A stretch of 64,000 bases of DNA from Halomonas elongata DSM 2581 (GCF_000196875.2 NC_014532.2:310001-374000); one strand, 5' to 3'. Numbered from the stretch's first letter, positions 1 to 8,711 are shown. The notes: generated by a model not told the origin, from the sequence alone. A program made the numbers and translations.

Positions 1-913
1 CGGTATCGGTCAGCAGGGCATCCAGCCGTGATGCGGCGACGGGGAGATCGTCGCCGAGGGTGGCGACTCGACTATCCGCGAGATCCGAAGCCCGGATGCG
101 TGCCACCGGGCCGCACAGCGCCAGGGGAACCCCCAGCTGGTCGGCGAGCCGGGGCAGTTGGCGTCTCATCAGGTCGGGCTTCTCGGCCTTGCCGCTGGCC
201 AGCAGCAGGGCATCGACATCCAGGCGCTCCACCGCCAGGTTCAGTTCCTGGAGCGGCAGCGGCGCGTCCAGCCACTGGACGCGATGGCCCTGTTCGCTGA
301 TCAGCAGGGCCGCCAGCAGGCCCGTCAAGGGGCTGTCGGCCTCGGGCAGCGGGGCGACGAGGACGTGCGCCTTGTCGGCCCGGGAATTGGCATGGTAGAG
401 GCGGGTGCCGATGCGTGTACGCAGGAAAGTTTCCAGGGTTCGACGTTGCAGCGAGGCGCCCAGCCGGTCGTCCCAGCGTTCCTCCAGGCTGTGAATGATC
501 GGCTGCCACAGCTTCTCGACGCAGACGTCGGCCGGGTAGAGCGCCAGGCTCTGGTTGAACAGCTCATCCAGGCGGACGGTGTCCAGGGCCTCGACGGCGG
601 CGATCAGTTGCTGGCGCTGGCTTGCCCAGTCGTCGACGCCGGGACGGTAACGCGCCGGGGTATCGGGTTGCTCGAGCAGTTCCCGCACCTGGCTGACCGG
701 GACGCCGCGATGCAGCCACTGCAGGATGCGTTCGACGCGCTCGATGTCCTCGCGGGCATAGAGCCGGTGCCCCTTGGGCGTGCGATGAGGACGCAGCAGG
801 CCATAGCGGCGCTCCCAGGCTCGCAGGGTGACCGAGTTGACGCCAGTCAGTCGCGAGACCTCGCGAATCGGATAGCGGGGTGTGTCGCCCGGGAGATTCG
901 CCTTGTCGTTCAT
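1..913 (-). CDS. MerR-family regulator, LitR/CarH-like (3' end outside window)
   Basis: Read directly from the reverse strand: an open frame of 304 codons starts at ATG 911-913 and runs off the left edge without a stop, so the gene is partial. Residues about 13-80 form a MerR winged helix (YPIREVSRLTGVNSVTLRAW, then ERRYGLLRPHRTPKGHRLY). Residues about 90-170 match the helical cobalamin-binding-2 region, and the rest looks like a B12-type Rossmann fold. The fold lacks the DxHxxG signature: the equivalent stretch reads PLPEADSPLTG, so no lower axial His is visible and cobalamin/light sensing in the CarH manner is doubtful. A TGTACA-N12-TGTACA repeat lies just upstream, suggesting autoregulation. 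The family assignment is firm; the effector is unknown. Confidence 0.85.
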   Translation of the reverse strand, partial: MNDKANLPGDTPRYPIREVSRLTGVNSVTLRAWERRYGLLRPHRTPKGHRLYAREDIERVERILQWLHRGVPVSQVRELLEQPDTPARYRPGVDDWASQRQQLIAAVEALDTVRLDELFNQSLALYPADVCVEKLWQPIIHSLEERWDDRLGASLQRRTLETFLRTRIGTRLYHANSRADKAHVLVAPLPEADSPLTGLLAALLISEQGHRVQWLDAPLPLQELNLAVERLDVDALLLASGKAEKPDLMRRQLPRLADQLGVPLALCGPVARIRASDLADSRVATLGDDLPVAASRLDALLTDT

Positions 914-961
914 GCGAGCCTCATGCTGTGGTGGTGGATGACATGCAGTCTCCACAATTGT

Positions 962-985
962 TGTACAGTATGTTCGTTATGTACA
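962..985. promoter_or_regulatory. Candidate LitR-type operator TGTACA-N12-TGTACA
   Basis: Two perfect TGTACA hexamers at 962-967 and 980-985 are separated by exactly 12 bases. As I recall, class II LitR proteins of Pseudomonas use a T(G/A)TACA-N12-TGTA(C/T)A site. The element sits 49-72 bases upstream of the MerR-family start, where an autoregulatory operator is expected. A related pair of half sites, TGTACA (1462-1467) and TGTATA (1473-1478) with a 5-base gap, occurs in the promoter region of the SDR gene at 1504. Confidence 0.6.
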
Positions 986-996
986 AGCCGATGGCT

Positions 997-1365
997 TCAT
1001 TCCCCGGCGCGTTCGGCGATCACCGCGGCCAGCGCCTCGATGAAATCGGGATGTTCGCCCACGGGGGGAAGCAGTGTCAGGGCGATGTCGGGATGTCGAG
1101 TGCCGAGCGCTTCCACCTGAGCCGGCACGTCCTTGCGCAGGTGGCGACCGGCAGCGAAGAACAGCGGCAGGATCTCGGCGCGCTCGGTGCCGGCATCGGC
1201 CAGCTCGGCGACGGTCGTCTCCAACGAGGGTTCGCTGAGCTCCATGTAAGCCAGCCGCAACGGTGTGGCAAGCCGCTCGCCGAGGGCCTGATAGACGCGC
1301 TCGAAGGGTTCCCGCCAGCGCGGGTCGCTCGAGCCGTGGGCCATCAGAATCAGGGCCTTGTTCAT
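997..1365 (-). CDS. Small CbiX-type sirohydrochlorin/cobalt chelatase-like protein
   Basis: A 122-residue single-domain protein of the CbiX/SirB chelatase family. The N-terminal ALILMAHGSSDPRW contains the conserved metal-binding His10, and a second conserved His lies in FFAAGRHLRKD (about residue 75). Small CbiX proteins insert Co2+ or Fe2+ into sirohydrochlorin, in the cobalamin or siroheme branch. The start is supported by GGAGG upstream of ATG 1363-1365. It is co-oriented with and upstream of the MerR-family gene, separated by the TGTACA operator. Isolated copies like this are often annotated only as a CbiX/SirB domain protein, so the metal and pathway are not settled. Confidence 0.8.
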   Translation of the reverse strand: MNKALILMAHGSSDPRWREPFERVYQALGERLATPLRLAYMELSEPSLETTVAELADAGTERAEILPLFFAAGRHLRKDVPAQVEALGTRHPDIALTLLPPVGEHPDFIEALAAVIAERAGE

Positions 1366-1449
1366 GACGGGACCTCCAGCGGGTAATGTCGGGGGAAAGG
1401 CGGCGCGTGGCGTGCCGGATACGATGCAAGCATTGCCGCGCCTCGGCTA

Positions 1450-1500
1450 GACTAACAAAGGTGTACAAAAGTTGTATAACACACCGCCATCAAGGAGGGA
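1450..1500 (+). promoter_or_regulatory. Promoter and RBS of the TIGR01777 SDR gene
   Basis: A plausible sigma-70 promoter has -35 CTAACA (1453-1458), a 17-base spacer and -10 TATAAC (1476-1481 by eye). The spacer holds the TGTACA half site, so a MerR-family protein could act here. The ribosome binding site AAGGAGGGA lies just before ATG 1504. Confidence 0.4.
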
Positions 1501-1503
1501 GCC

Positions 1504-2412
1504 ATGCGCGTATTGATCACTGGCGGTAGCGGCTTCGTGGGGCAGGCGCTCTGCCCGCTGCTGAAGGAGAGCGGGCACCGGCCGATGGTCGTGTCGCGAA
1601 CCCCCGAACGCGTGCGCGATCGCCTGCCGAGCGGCACCGACATCCGCCGCTCGGCGCTGGATTTCGTCGACACGCCACCGGATGCCATCGTCAATCTGGC
1701 AGGCGAGCCGATTGCCGCCCGGCGTTGGAGCGAGGCGCAGAAGGAGCGTCTGATCGATTCCCGGGTCAACATCACCCATGAGCTGGTCACCCTGTGCGAG
1801 CAGTTGTCGCATACGGGCACGGCGCCCCGGGTGATGGTGTCTGGCTCGGCCATGGGCTTCTATGGCGACCAGGGCGAGCGGGAGGTCGACGAGGAGACGC
1901 CGCCCCACGACGAATTCGCCCATCGCCTGTGCCGGCGCTGGGAAGAGGCTGCCCAGGACGTGACGGAATACGGAACCCGGCTGGCCATCCTGCGTATCGG
2001 GCTGGTGCTCGATCAAGGCGGCGGTACCCTGCAGCGCATGTTGCCGCCATTCCGTCTCGGTCTGGGTGGCCGCTTCGGACATGGACGACAATTCATGCCC
2101 TGGGTCCACCGTCAGGACCTGGTACGGATGATCGTCTTTCTGCTCGAACATGAAGCGCACGAGGGCGCCTTCAATGGCAGCGCACCGCAGCCGGTGACCA
2201 ATGCCGAGTTCACCCGGCAGTTGGCGCAACGCCTGAATCGGCCCGCGCTGTTGCCCGTACCCGCCTGGGTACTGGAAAGCGTGTTCGGCGAGATGTCCCG
2301 GTTGCTGCTCACCGGTGCCGACATGCGCCCCCGGCGCTTCGAACAGGCAGGCTTCACCTTCCGTTTTCCGACTCTCGCCGAGGCACTGGACGACATCATC
2401 GGACGAGGCTGA
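1504..2412 (+). CDS. TIGR01777 family NAD(P)-dependent epimerase-like protein (YfcH type)
   Basis: A 302-residue extended short-chain dehydrogenase. The Rossmann glycine motif ITGGSGFVGQAL is at residues 5-16, followed by NLAGEPIAARRW and SGSAMGFYGD, both typical of TIGR01777/YfcH proteins (usually about 300 residues). The substrate of this family is unknown. A C-terminal DUF1731-like end (RRFEQAGFTFRFPTLAEAL) is present, so the protein is full length. A strong RBS precedes the ATG. In several proteobacteria homologues sit beside LitR-type regulators and photolyases; here the MerR/LitR-like gene is 0.6 kb away, divergent, with TGTACA half sites upstream. Confidence 0.85.
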   Translation: MRVLITGGSGFVGQALCPLLKESGHRPMVVSRTPERVRDRLPSGTDIRRSALDFVDTPPDAIVNLAGEPIAARRWSEAQKERLIDSRVNITHELVTLCEQLSHTGTAPRVMVSGSAMGFYGDQGEREVDEETPPHDEFAHRLCRRWEEAAQDVTEYGTRLAILRIGLVLDQGGGTLQRMLPPFRLGLGGRFGHGRQFMPWVHRQDLVRMIVFLLEHEAHEGAFNGSAPQPVTNAEFTRQLAQRLNRPALLPVPAWVLESVFGEMSRLLLTGADMRPRRFEQAGFTFRFPTLAEALDDIIGRG

Positions 2413-2459
2413 GCGCGGAGGCGGTCATGGCTGATGCACCGGCCGGGAATGGGGCGAAG

Positions 2460-2933
2460 TCAGGCGTGGCAGCGTCGCTGCAGGGCCTTGATCTCGTCGT
2501 CCAGGCCGGGAGCCGGGCCGTCGACCTCGATGCCCGGCGCGATGTCCTGAATGGGCAGTGGCCGAACCGGCGGCGGGGCGATGCCCCATTCGTTCAGCCA
2601 GGCGGTGAGCTGTGCCGTGGAACTGGCGTAGACGATGCGCCCAAGACCCACCCAGGCATGGGCGGCAGCGCACATCGGGCAGTGTTCGCCTGAGGTATAG
2701 ACGGTGGCGGCGGCACGGGACTCGGCGGGTAGATTCTCCGCGGCCCAGCGAGCCAGGGCGAACTCAGGATGACGTGTCGAATCGCCACCGGCGATGCGGT
2801 TGCGGTCCTCGGCCAGCACCTTGCCATCGGCACCGACCAGCACGCTGCCGAAGGGCTCGTCGCCGTGCTCCAGCGCCTCGGCCGCGAGCGCCACACAGCG
2901 CCGAAGATGTGCCATGTCGGTATCGTCGAGCAT
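2460..2933 (-). CDS. Nucleoside/guanine deaminase-like protein (CDA superfamily)
   Basis: A cytidine-deaminase-like zinc hydrolase. The catalytic motif appears as HPEFALARWA (zinc His plus proton-shuttling Glu, HxE), and the second zinc motif as TSGEHCPMCAAA (CxxC). The bacterial family includes guanine deaminase and TadA relatives; Pro in HPE and His in HCPMC are small departures from the usual HAE and PCxMC. I chose ATG 2931-2933 (157 residues) because GGAG lies about 7 bases upstream; an upstream TTG at 2975 has no ribosome site. Monocistronic. The exact substrate cannot be told from sequence. Confidence 0.8.
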   Translation of the reverse strand: MLDDTDMAHLRRCVALAAEALEHGDEPFGSVLVGADGKVLAEDRNRIAGGDSTRHPEFALARWAAENLPAESRAAATVYTSGEHCPMCAAAHAWVGLGRIVYASSTAQLTAWLNEWGIAPPPVRPLPIQDIAPGIEVDGPAPGLDDEIKALQRRCHA

Positions 2934-3142
2934 GCTGTTACTCCAGATTGCCGGGAAGATATCTTGTCTGCGCAAGGCAACCGCTGGTTACGCTTCCTTG
3001 TGACCGGGCGTCTTGCGCTTCCATGGTCGGGGTGCCATCGTCGTTTGACACCAATATCCAATATCCGCGATGCGAAAGCACTTGTCGATGCCGGTGCCGG
3101 CCCTGGATGCCGATAGCGTAGCGAAGGAAGGGAGGTGCGACG

Positions 3143-3775
3143 ATGGAGATATCCGAGTGGCTATTGTTCGTGGTGGTGGCGTCGGTTGCCATCATGAGCC
3201 CGGGGCCGGCCGTCCTGGTGGCCATGCGTAATAGCCTGAATGGTGGCGCGCGGCGCGTGATGGTGTCTTCGCTCGGCAATATCGTGGGGTTGGTCTGTGT
3301 CGCGGGCCTGGCGACCCTGGGGCTGGGTGCCGTGCTGCATACCGCGGAGTGGCTGTTCTCGTTGATCAAGGTGCTGGGGGCGGCCTATCTCGTGTACCTC
3401 GGCATTCGCCAGTGCCGTGCCGAGACTCCCTTGCTGTCGGCAGCTTCCGTTACTGCGCAGAGAGGCTGGTCGCGGTGGCGGACCTTCCTCGAAGGGTATC
3501 TCGTGGCGATCAGCAATCCCAAGGCCATTCTGTTCTTTTCGGCGTTGTTTCCGCAGTTCATTGTGCCGGAGAGCGCTCTGGTGCCGCAGTTCGCCCTGTT
3601 GATTGCGACATTCATGATGATGTCGTTCATGACGCTGGTGGGCTATGGCCTGCTGGCGCGCCGGTTAGTGTCGCAACTGCGTTCGCCGCGCTGGACGCGA
3701 TACATCCAGCGTCTCATGGGCAGCTTGTTCATCGGTCTGGGGATTTCGTTGTTTCGGGCACGATTGCCGGCCTGA
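3143..3775 (+). CDS. LysE/RhtB family amino-acid exporter
   Basis: A 210-residue inner-membrane protein with about six hydrophobic segments. The family signature SPGPAVLVAMRNSLNGGARR lies after the first segment, as in RhtB/LysE exporters. SNPKAILFFSALFPQF in the middle is also family-typical. A strong RBS (GGGAGGTG) sits 5 bases before ATG 3143. These exporters pump amino acids or homoserine-lactone-like compounds out of the cell; the substrate cannot be assigned. No adjacent regulator, unlike the second LysE gene at 8096. Confidence 0.88.
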   Translation: MEISEWLLFVVVASVAIMSPGPAVLVAMRNSLNGGARRVMVSSLGNIVGLVCVAGLATLGLGAVLHTAEWLFSLIKVLGAAYLVYLGIRQCRAETPLLSAASVTAQRGWSRWRTFLEGYLVAISNPKAILFFSALFPQFIVPESALVPQFALLIATFMMMSFMTLVGYGLLARRLVSQLRSPRWTRYIQRLMGSLFIGLGISLFRARLPA

Positions 3776-3806
3776 GCAGTACCTGATGACTCCAGGGAGG
3801 GCAGAT

Positions 3807-3850
3807 CATACCGGGCCGCTGGCAGTATTGCCTGCCTTCAGCCCGGTATG
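3807..3850. terminator. Bidirectional hairpin between lysE-type gene and rapA
   Basis: Perfect 10-bp inverted repeat CATACCGGGC (3807-3816) / GCCCGGTATG (3841-3850), with a nested GGCA-GTAT-TGCC hairpin in the loop. It lies between two convergent stop codons (3775 and 3887), the expected place for a shared terminator. There is no long T tract. Confidence 0.55.
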
Positions 3851-3886
3851 TGGCGCATGACTCATGCCGGCTTTCGCAACGCCGCT

Positions 3887-6820
3887 CTAGCGAGAGTCCT
3901 CGTCCACGGTGACGATGACGCGCACGGCGTCGAGGCGTAGCCGGGTACCTTCGATGGCGGCATCCAGGGTCGCGCGCTCGTCGCGCAGGGCGGTCAGTTC
4001 GTCCTCGCGCACCGAGGGATTGCGCCGTGCCAGGGCCTCCAGGCGTGCCAGTTCGGCGTCGAGGGCGGTGCGCATGCGGTCCTGGGCGGCTTCGACGATG
4101 CTCGGCAGTTCGCGCTCGGCCTCCGTCTCGGCGCGGTCGAGCAGCTCGCGGAGCTGGTCGTGGCGGCTCTTGATCAGGTCGCGAGCCACCGCCTTCTTGA
4201 CCTTGTTCAGGTTCTTCGACAGGCCGCTGAAGGAGATCTTGTCGGTGAGGTTGGCGCCGGATTCGTCGAGCAGCACGCGAACCGCAGTGGGTGGCAGGAA
4301 GCGGTTGAGGTGCAGCCGCTTGGGCGCCGGACAATGGGTGCGGAAGACCAGTTCGGCCATCAGGCGTCCGCCGGGAATCGACGGATGCTTGAGCAGTGCC
4401 AGGGCGGTGTTGCCCATGGAGCCTTCGAGGATGCGGGCCATCATCTCGCGGGTCAGCGGGTGCTCCCAACTGAGGTGCTGGACGTCGTCACGGGCCAGGG
4501 CGCGCTCCCGGGAGAAGGTCGCCGAGAAGCCTTCCTCGCCTTTTACCAGGCCGGGCAGGCCATCGAGCATCTGCGGGCTGGGTTGCAGAAGCTGGATGTC
4601 GCCGCCCAGGTCCTGGCTGTCGACGCCGAAGATGTCCAGAGCCTGGTCGATGTAGCGGCGCAGGGCACGGTCGGTGTCCAGTTCGTGGATCGACGAGATG
4701 ACGGCCTCGGCGCGCTCGTGGCGGCAGGCGTTGAGCTCCAGCAACCGGTTGCGGCCGGCATCGCGCTCGGCCAGTCGGGACTCGAAGAAGCTGCGGGTCT
4801 CGTCGATGACTTCTTCCAGCGCTTCTTCGTCGAGCAGGGCATCGGCCAGGGCGTCGCCGAAGGCGGCATAGATATCGCTGCCTAGGCCATGCGGCGCGCT
4901 GAAGGCGTCCATGCCGTCGCGGTACCAGCGCAGCAGCCGCTCGCCGGGGCTGTCCGTGAATACCGGGACATGCATTTCGATGGGGTGGCGCTGGCCGATC
5001 CGGTCGAGGCGGCCGATGCGCTGTTCCAGCTGATCGGGATGCAGCGGCAGGTCGAACATCACCAGGTGATGGCAGAACTGGAAGTTGCGGCCCTCGGAAC
5101 CGATCTCCGAGCACACCAGAACCTGGCAGCCTTCCTCTTCGTCGGCGAAGGCGGCCGCCGCCCGGTCGCGTTCCACCAGCGAGAGCCCTTCGTGGAATAC
5201 CGGAGCATGCATGCCGCCCAGCACACGGAGTCCTTCGGACAGGCCGATGGCGGTCTCGCGGTCATGGGCGATCACCAGCACCTTGTCGTCGCCCAGCTCG
5301 GTCAGGCGCTCGAGCAGCCAGGTCACCCGCGGGTCGATCTGCCACCAGGGTTCGGCATTCAGGGGATCGTTGGCCAGTGCCCGGTACATGGTGTCCAGAT
5401 AGACCAGCACCTCGGGGTGGTCGAGGCCGCTCTCGATGAGCAGTTCGTCCAGGTAATCCTCGTCGCGACTCAGGCGACGCAGCACGCGCCGGTAGGCGGC
5501 GGGCGGCTCGAGGTGATCGACATGCAGGCGGCGTTCGGGGAAGCCGCCGACGTGGCGCCGACTGTTGCGGAACATCACCCGGCCGGTGCCATGGCGATCC
5601 AGCAACTGATCGCGCAGTTGGTCGCGGGCGGCGTCGCGCTGTGCCGCGTCGCTTTCCGACGAGGCCAGGGTGTCCAGCAGGGCCTGGCTGTCGGCCTCGT
5701 GAATCACCGCCGCGACGCGTTGACGATCTTCCTCCTGGCCGGGCAGGCGCTCCAGGGCATCGATGGCCTCGGCGACCTCGATGTAGTGGCGCTCCTCTTC
5801 CTGGAAGTCAGCCAGGCTGTGGTAGCGGTCCGGGTCGAGCAGCCGCAGCCGCGTGAAGTGGCTCTCCTGGCCCATCTGCTCTGGCGTGGCGGTGAGCAGC
5901 AGAATGCCGGGTACGCTGCCGGCGAGGCGTTCCACACAGGCGTAACCGGGGCCGACACGTTCTTCGGACCATTCCAGGTGGTGGGCTTCGTCGACGATTA
6001 GCAGGTCCCAGTCGCAGGCTTCGGCCTGGGCCTGGCGGTGCGGATCGGCGAACAACCAGTCCTGGCTGGCCAGGATAAGCTGGCCGGCCTCGAAGGGGTT
6101 GGCATCGCCGTGGGCCAGGCTCTGCTGTTCGTCCAGCAGGGTGACTTCCAGCGAGAAGCGGCGCAGCAATTCCACCAGCCACTGGTGGGTCAGGCTGGCC
6201 GGTACCAGGATCAAGGCGCGCTCGGCGCGGCCGGTGAGCAGCAGCCGGTGCAGGATCAGGCCGGCCTCGATGGTCTTGCCCAGGCCCACTTCGTCGGCCA
6301 GCAGCACGCGCGGTGACGGCCGGCGGGCGACCTCATCGGCGATGTAGAGCTGATGGGGAATCAGGTCGACGCGTGGGCCGGCCAGGCCCAGGGCGGGGTT
6401 CTGCTCGACGCGGTGATGATGGTGCAGGGTCCTGAAACGCAGGTCGAACCAGTCGTTGCGATCGACCTGGCCGGTCAGCAGGCGATCCCTGGCCTGGTCG
6501 AATTGCATGGTGTCGGCGAGCTTGGCCTCGGGCAGTTCGCAGAGTTCGCCCTGCTCGTTTTCGCCGATGTAGGTGATCAGGCCATTGGCTTCCTTGCTGT
6601 CGTCGACGATCAGGTGCCAGCCGTCGGTGGACTGGATGCGATCGCCGCTGCCAAAGACCACTCGGGTCAGGGGGGCCTGCCGGCTGCTGTAGGTGCGGGT
6701 TTCCTGGCTGGCGCCGAAGAGGACGGTGACGCTGCGGTTGTCGCAGTTGAGAATGGTGCCAAGGCCAAGTTCGGCCTCGCCGTCGCTGATCCAGCGTTGG
6801 CCGGGAGAGAAGTCGCTCAT
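3887..6820 (-). CDS. rapA: RNA polymerase-associated ATPase RapA (HepA)
   Basis: A 977-residue SWI2/SNF2 ATPase, close to the 968 residues of E. coli RapA. The N-terminal Tudor-like region begins FSPGQRWISDGEAELGLGTI, as in RapA. The helicase core has motif I LLADEVGLGKTIEAGLIL (about residue 170), the DEAH box in LLIVDEAHHLEWS (about 280), and C-terminal motifs including QLEQRIGRLDRIGQ. RapA binds core RNA polymerase and recycles stalled post-termination complexes. Transcribed alone, downstream of the tlpA-like gene on the same strand with about 120 bases between. Assignment is firm. Confidence 0.97.
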   Translation of the reverse strand: MSDFSPGQRWISDGEAELGLGTILNCDNRSVTVLFGASQETRTYSSRQAPLTRVVFGSGDRIQSTDGWHLIVDDSKEANGLITYIGENEQGELCELPEAKLADTMQFDQARDRLLTGQVDRNDWFDLRFRTLHHHHRVEQNPALGLAGPRVDLIPHQLYIADEVARRPSPRVLLADEVGLGKTIEAGLILHRLLLTGRAERALILVPASLTHQWLVELLRRFSLEVTLLDEQQSLAHGDANPFEAGQLILASQDWLFADPHRQAQAEACDWDLLIVDEAHHLEWSEERVGPGYACVERLAGSVPGILLLTATPEQMGQESHFTRLRLLDPDRYHSLADFQEEERHYIEVAEAIDALERLPGQEEDRQRVAAVIHEADSQALLDTLASSESDAAQRDAARDQLRDQLLDRHGTGRVMFRNSRRHVGGFPERRLHVDHLEPPAAYRRVLRRLSRDEDYLDELLIESGLDHPEVLVYLDTMYRALANDPLNAEPWWQIDPRVTWLLERLTELGDDKVLVIAHDRETAIGLSEGLRVLGGMHAPVFHEGLSLVERDRAAAAFADEEEGCQVLVCSEIGSEGRNFQFCHHLVMFDLPLHPDQLEQRIGRLDRIGQRHPIEMHVPVFTDSPGERLLRWYRDGMDAFSAPHGLGSDIYAAFGDALADALLDEEALEEVIDETRSFFESRLAERDAGRNRLLELNACRHERAEAVISSIHELDTDRALRRYIDQALDIFGVDSQDLGGDIQLLQPSPQMLDGLPGLVKGEEGFSATFSRERALARDDVQHLSWEHPLTREMMARILEGSMGNTALALLKHPSIPGGRLMAELVFRTHCPAPKRLHLNRFLPPTAVRVLLDESGANLTDKISFSGLSKNLNKVKKAVARDLIKSRHDQLRELLDRAETEAERELPSIVEAAQDRMRTALDAELARLEALARRNPSVREDELTALRDERATLDAAIEGTRLRLDAVRVIVTVDEDSR

Positions 6821-6942
6821 GGTGCCTCGGGATGCTAGGGATCATGTCTCGCGTCGCGGTCGCGATGAGGAGAGGACCGCGAGATACAGGGCGCGGTATC
6901 TTACAGCAAAGCCGGCCGTGGCTTAAGCCTCCCGAGCATCGT

Positions 6943-7743
6943 TCAGCGCGCTCCCAGCCAGTCGTCCAGGGTGGCGCGGGTGAGCTCGCCGACGTGCTGG
7001 GTCACGCCGCGACCTTCGGCGTCGAACAACAGCGTGGTGGGCAGGCCCGGTGAGGCGCTCTCGACCATCAGCTGCTGGCGAGGATCGAGCAGGGCATGGC
7101 TGAATTCGAGGCCCTGTTCGTCGAGATATCGCACCACCGGCAGCAGGTCTTCGCCCTGGTTGACCACTACCACGGTGACGTCCTCGCGGTCGTCGACCTC
7201 ATCGAGCAACGGCATCTCCCGTCGACAGGGCGGACACCAGGTGGCCCAGAGGTTGATCAGCACATGCTCGCCGCTCAGGGAGGAAAGCTCGACACTTTCT
7301 CCCTCGAGATTCTCCAGGGTGATGTCGGGCAACTGGCGCAGGGCCATGCCGCCGCCCAGCGGTGCCAGCGCCATCAGGGCCAGCCACAGCAGCGAAGCGC
7401 CGATGGTCAGTCCCGTGGCACCGAGCAGGGCTCCGAGACGGTCGCGCAGTGACCACAGCGTCCAGGCCAGTGCCGCCAGCAGTCCCACCACGCCCTGGAA
7501 GCCGGGCTGCCAGAGCTTGAGGATATCCAGTGGCGCCTCGGCATAGGCCGCCGGATGCAGGGCGACATGACCGAGCCTGGCCGCCACCAGCCAGACGATG
7601 AGCAGGCCATTGAACCATCGCACGTGTCGCTGCCGGGGCAGGCCGAGAAGGAAGGCGCTGAGGGCCAGCAGCAACAGGGTGACGGCAAGAGCGTAGAGGC
7701 GTGGCAGGGGGAGCAGCACGGGCCCCAGGGCGATGGCATCCAT
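6943..7743 (-). CDS. Membrane-anchored TlpA/thioredoxin-like disulfide reductase
   Basis: 266 residues in two parts. Residues 1 to about 130 hold four to five hydrophobic segments resembling the prolipoprotein-diacylglyceryl-transferase-like membrane module seen in some TlpA proteins. Residues about 140-266 form a thioredoxin fold with active site INLWATWCPPCRREMP and a cis-Pro loop PGLPTTLLFD. The topology predicts a periplasmic thioredoxin domain that keeps thiols reduced, for example in cytochrome c maturation. Ordinary TlpA has one anchor, so the multi-span N-terminus is unusual. No strong ribosome site precedes ATG 7743. Confidence 0.82.
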   Translation of the reverse strand: MDAIALGPVLLPLPRLYALAVTLLLLALSAFLLGLPRQRHVRWFNGLLIVWLVAARLGHVALHPAAYAEAPLDILKLWQPGFQGVVGLLAALAWTLWSLRDRLGALLGATGLTIGASLLWLALMALAPLGGGMALRQLPDITLENLEGESVELSSLSGEHVLINLWATWCPPCRREMPLLDEVDDREDVTVVVVNQGEDLLPVVRYLDEQGLEFSHALLDPRQQLMVESASPGLPTTLLFDAEGRGVTQHVGELTRATLDDWLGAR

Positions 7744-7864
7744 GGCGTGGTTCGGGCTTCCGGGTCAAGGGTCGGCGCGCCGCGCCAGACCGGGTTACAC
7801 TTGGCGGATTCGTTTTGCCAAGCCTACTGCCGGTGGGCAGGGCTGTCATCCAGCGGGAGCACTC

Positions 7865-8080
7865 ATGGCACAACCGGCCTTCGACACCCTTCGCGCCCTG
7901 GCCATTGCCAGCCAGGCCCTGGGCTTCATCCTCATCATCACCCTGGAGACCGTGATGGGTGACGCGGCCCGCCCCTGGCAGGGCTGGACGCTGGCGGCCA
8001 TGGTGGTGGCCGCCCTGTGGATCGCCCTGGTGCGGCTGTATCGGCGCAACAAGGCTCGCAAGCGGCGTGATATGTCGTGA
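7865..8080 (+). CDS. Small two-helix membrane protein, unknown function
   Basis: A 71-residue protein starting at ATG 7865 after GGGAG. Two hydrophobic segments are visible (ALAIASQALGFILIITLETV and WTLAAMVVAALWIALVRLY), followed by a strongly basic tail RRNKARKRRD, suggesting the C-terminus lies in the cytoplasm. I recognise no family. It is divergent from the tlpA-like gene and convergent with the LysE gene at 8096. Codon use looks normal for the genome. Confidence 0.6.
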   Translation: MAQPAFDTLRALAIASQALGFILIITLETVMGDAARPWQGWTLAAMVVAALWIALVRLYRRNKARKRRDMS

Positions 8081-8095
8081 TCAGGCGTTGAGCCC

Positions 8096-8698
8096 TCACG
8101 CATGCAGTGGCAGGTAGACGTGCTCGTAGCCGATCGAGCCTGCCACGCCGATCAACAGGAGCGCCATGACCCGGTTGAGGGCCTTGAAGACGCGCGGATC
8201 CCCGAGGCGCCGGCCGGCCAGGAAGCCTGCCAGGGCATAGCTGCCGGGGGCGCCGGAAGCGAGTACCGCAAGGCCCAGGGAGGCGAACAGCAGTGCAGGC
8301 CCTTCGATGCCGGCGTGGGGAAACTGGAGGGTCGCGATGGGCAGGGTCGCCAGCAGCCCCTTGGGATTCATCAACTGCATGGCCAGGCCATCGCGAAAGC
8401 GCAGTCGGGTGCCCTGTGTCGCTCCGTCGATGTTGACCTCGGCTCGCATGACCTTGAGGGCCAGGTAGGCGATGTAGAGGCAGCCCAGGGCGCTGATCAC
8501 CATCAGGCCGTCGCCGCGCACCCAGCGCGCGCCCACCCAGCCGAACAGCAATAACAGCAGCAGCATGGCCGTGCCGACGCCGGCGAAGAAGCCCAGCGAC
8601 GAGGCAAAGCGGCCATTCAGGCCGGAATTCAGGGCAAACAGGTTCACTGGCCCAGGCGTGTACATCACGCCAATGGCATAGGCGAGGATCTCGATCAT
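8096..8698 (-). CDS. LysE family transporter paired with AraC regulator
   Basis: A 200-residue LysE/RhtB-type exporter with about six membrane spans. The signature is YTPGPVNLFALNSGLNGRF near the N-terminus, with NPKGLLATLPIATLQF in the middle. It lies 13 bases downstream of the AraC-type gene on the same strand, so the two probably form an operon in which the regulator controls its own exporter. Substrate unknown, most likely an amino acid or derivative. Confidence 0.88.
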   Translation of the reverse strand: MIEILAYAIGVMYTPGPVNLFALNSGLNGRFASSLGFFAGVGTAMLLLLLLFGWVGARWVRGDGLMVISALGCLYIAYLALKVMRAEVNIDGATQGTRLRFRDGLAMQLMNPKGLLATLPIATLQFPHAGIEGPALLFASLGLAVLASGAPGSYALAGFLAGRRLGDPRVFKALNRVMALLLIGVAGSIGYEHVYLPLHA

Positions 8699-8711
8699 GA
8701 TGGGGTCCCGG

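Noticed and set aside
158..1120. 320-residue forward frame at the left edge
   Set aside because: Antisense to the truncated MerR-family gene and the CbiX-type gene, both with clear motifs and ribosome sites.
2460..2975. TTG start at 2975 for the nucleoside deaminase
   Set aside because: No ribosome site; ATG 2933 has GGAG at good distance and the deaminase fold starts after it.
4889..6001. 370-residue forward frame across rapA
   Set aside because: Shadow of the RapA ATPase domain.
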